DNA from: Acidobacteriaceae bacterium
Lineage (GTDB): Bacteria > Acidobacteriota > Terriglobia > Bryobacterales > Bryobacteraceae
NCBI GenBank assembly: GCA_019246575.1
Contig: JAFAQG010000583.1
Location: 1 to 5,790, forward strand
Reading direction: 5' to 3'
DNA length: 5,790 bases
Below are positions 4,859 to 5,790 of the stretch, in pieces (position 1 is the first letter of the stretch; the number at the start of each line of letters is the position of its first letter). The translations under genes and the position numbers were made by a program. The notes beneath the pieces are model-generated. The model saw nothing but the letters and a program-made list of their open reading frames with translations. It was not told the DNA's origin and did not search any database.

Positions 4859-5790
4859 CTACCGACCAGGGACAATCAGGTTTCCGTTCGCAATTAGGTT
4901 CGGGAGTTCAAAATTGATGAAAATTGAACTTGCGCTCGCATTGTTTGTGAAGGTCATCACAGGACCTTGCGCACCGCTAGCGAAGGCTGCAGAGGCCCTC
5001 TGCCAAAGAGGATACGTATTGACACCGACCGTACCGAGGACACCTATACCCCGGCCCACAAGTGTCTGGCTTAGCATCGTTCCATGGTTTAAAAATGCCC
5101 ACCTACTCGCGTCTGCGAATCCACGCGTGGTTGACCAGAATACACGGCCCTCGGCAGGCCCCAATAATGACGGGAGCTCGGTTGGTAGCAGCGGAAGGGC
5201 CATAACACCCGCCGTGCCGATCAGCGCTGCGTCACCCACCTTGGCTGTGGTATTCCACAGTTTCTGTTGACCCTTGAAAACGTCGCGCTCGCTATCAATA
5301 GGAACGTCATATGTCGAAGGATTTGGCTCGGCGAGGTCAAATCCAGTCCCAACCTGGACCGTCTTCCAAACACCGGGAGGGGTGTTTCCAAATGTAATCG
5401 TTGCCTCTGCTATCCCGTTTGAAAATTCAAGGTGAGTGGGTGCTGGGGCTTGACCAGGGAAATAGGTTCGCACGGTAACTGGAATGCCTTGAACCTGAAA
5501 GGCGTCCCCAAGACCCCCCTGAAACGCCAGAGAGCCGTTTGACTGCGCCCAGGGCCCGTCCTGGCACTGGGGATCGTGCATGGTGGCATTCGGGTCAGCG
5601 CACAGTCCCGTCGGATCCACGTTCGCCATCGGATTATTGCTCACATACGCGTACGCATTCCACGTCTGCGGATTATAGGGATCGGCTCCTGCGTTCTCGG
5701 GATCGGGGCTCAAGAATCTTCCGAGGGGTGCGCTGAAGTATCTGGCGTTGAAGAAGTCGATTTGGGTTTCGGAGTCGCGGAGTTGGCCGG
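4859..5790 (-). CDS. C-terminal part of an Rhs-repeat polymorphic toxin with a variable tip (5' end outside the window)
   Basis: The last 309 residues are visible; the frame is open to the window edge, so the TTG at 5713 is not the start. The Rhs core-associated signature runs RDSETQIDFFNARYFSAPLG then RFLSPDPENAGADPYNPQTW and ends NNPMANVDPTGL (visible residues 52-62), the conserved boundary after which Rhs tips diverge. Next come a beta-rich segment (about 86-165) and a hydrophobic Ala/Gly/Leu-rich stretch (184-202). The tip is about 213-309: RVFWSTTRGFADASRWAF, PLWQRASAAFASGAQG and SIFINFELPNLIANG. These resemble the end of other Rhs and CDI toxins that I recall with an FWS...W motif, but I cannot assign an activity. 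Rhs proteins form a hollow beta shell that encloses the toxic tip until delivery by contact-dependent or secretion machinery, none of which is visible here. The paired immunity gene follows. Confidence 0.88.
   Translation of the reverse strand, partial: GQLRDSETQIDFFNARYFSAPLGRFLSPDPENAGADPYNPQTWNAYAYVSNNPMANVDPTGLCADPNATMHDPQCQDGPWAQSNGSLAFQGGLGDAFQVQGIPVTVRTYFPGQAPAPTHLEFSNGIAEATITFGNTPPGVWKTVQVGTGFDLAEPNPSTYDVPIDSERDVFKGQQKLWNTTAKVGDAALIGTAGVMALPLLPTELPSLLGPAEGRVFWSTTRGFADASRWAFLNHGTMLSQTLVGRGIGVLGTVGVNTYPLWQRASAAFASGAQGPVMTFTNNASASSIFINFELPNLIANGNLIVPGR

Noticed and set aside
4416..5270. 284-codon rightward reading frame
   Set aside because: It is antisense to the Rhs and immunity genes and includes the CCGGAAT array; its Arg/His/Pro-rich start is repeat translation and nothing resembles a protein family.

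Overview
The window looks like accessory DNA from a fairly GC-rich soil or sediment bacterium. The Rhs core wording (LSPDPENAGADPYNPQ), the small XRE-antitoxin-toxin set and a stand-alone 23S-intervening-sequence-type four-helix-bundle gene are all common in Acidobacteria. That assignment is inference from family resemblance; no rRNA or other marker gene is present. Two modules meet tail to tail at about 4208-4568.

Left module (1-4207): a large primase/ATPase gene runs leftward from 3177 to 52. It is followed, behind a good ribosome-binding site, by the first codons of another leftward gene cut by the window edge. Divergent from the primase is a rightward three-gene unit: an XRE-type repressor, an antitoxin and a RelE/ParE-like toxin, the last two joined to the gene before by four-base GTGA overlaps. 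The 81 bases between the divergent start codons hold a perfect 9-bp inverted repeat and an 8-bp direct repeat, probably the operator/promoter region. Primase, repressor and toxin-antitoxin genes together resemble the control and replication end of an integrative element.

The most unusual feature lies inside the primase gene. A 432-base cassette (about 1625-2056) bounded by imperfect 33-bp inverted repeats built of heptamers (xxAGTGG) carries a complete 120-residue four-helix-bundle gene of the 23S rRNA intervening-sequence protein family. It is on the same strand as the primase but in another frame. The primase frame stays open through the cassette, so the cassette adds about 144 foreign residues exactly between the CHC2/Toprim primase half and the P-loop ATPase half. 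A T10 tract near the 3' end of the same gene is a second oddity: one extra T gives an immediate stop.

Right module (4569-5790, leftward): the C-terminal end of an Rhs polymorphic toxin with a variable tip of unassigned activity, followed five bases later by a small Imm74-like immunity gene. A cluster of CCGGAAT motifs begins inside the last codons of the immunity gene, and a short hairpin with a T tract lies beyond it. The cluster may be the remnant of an insertion-sequence end.
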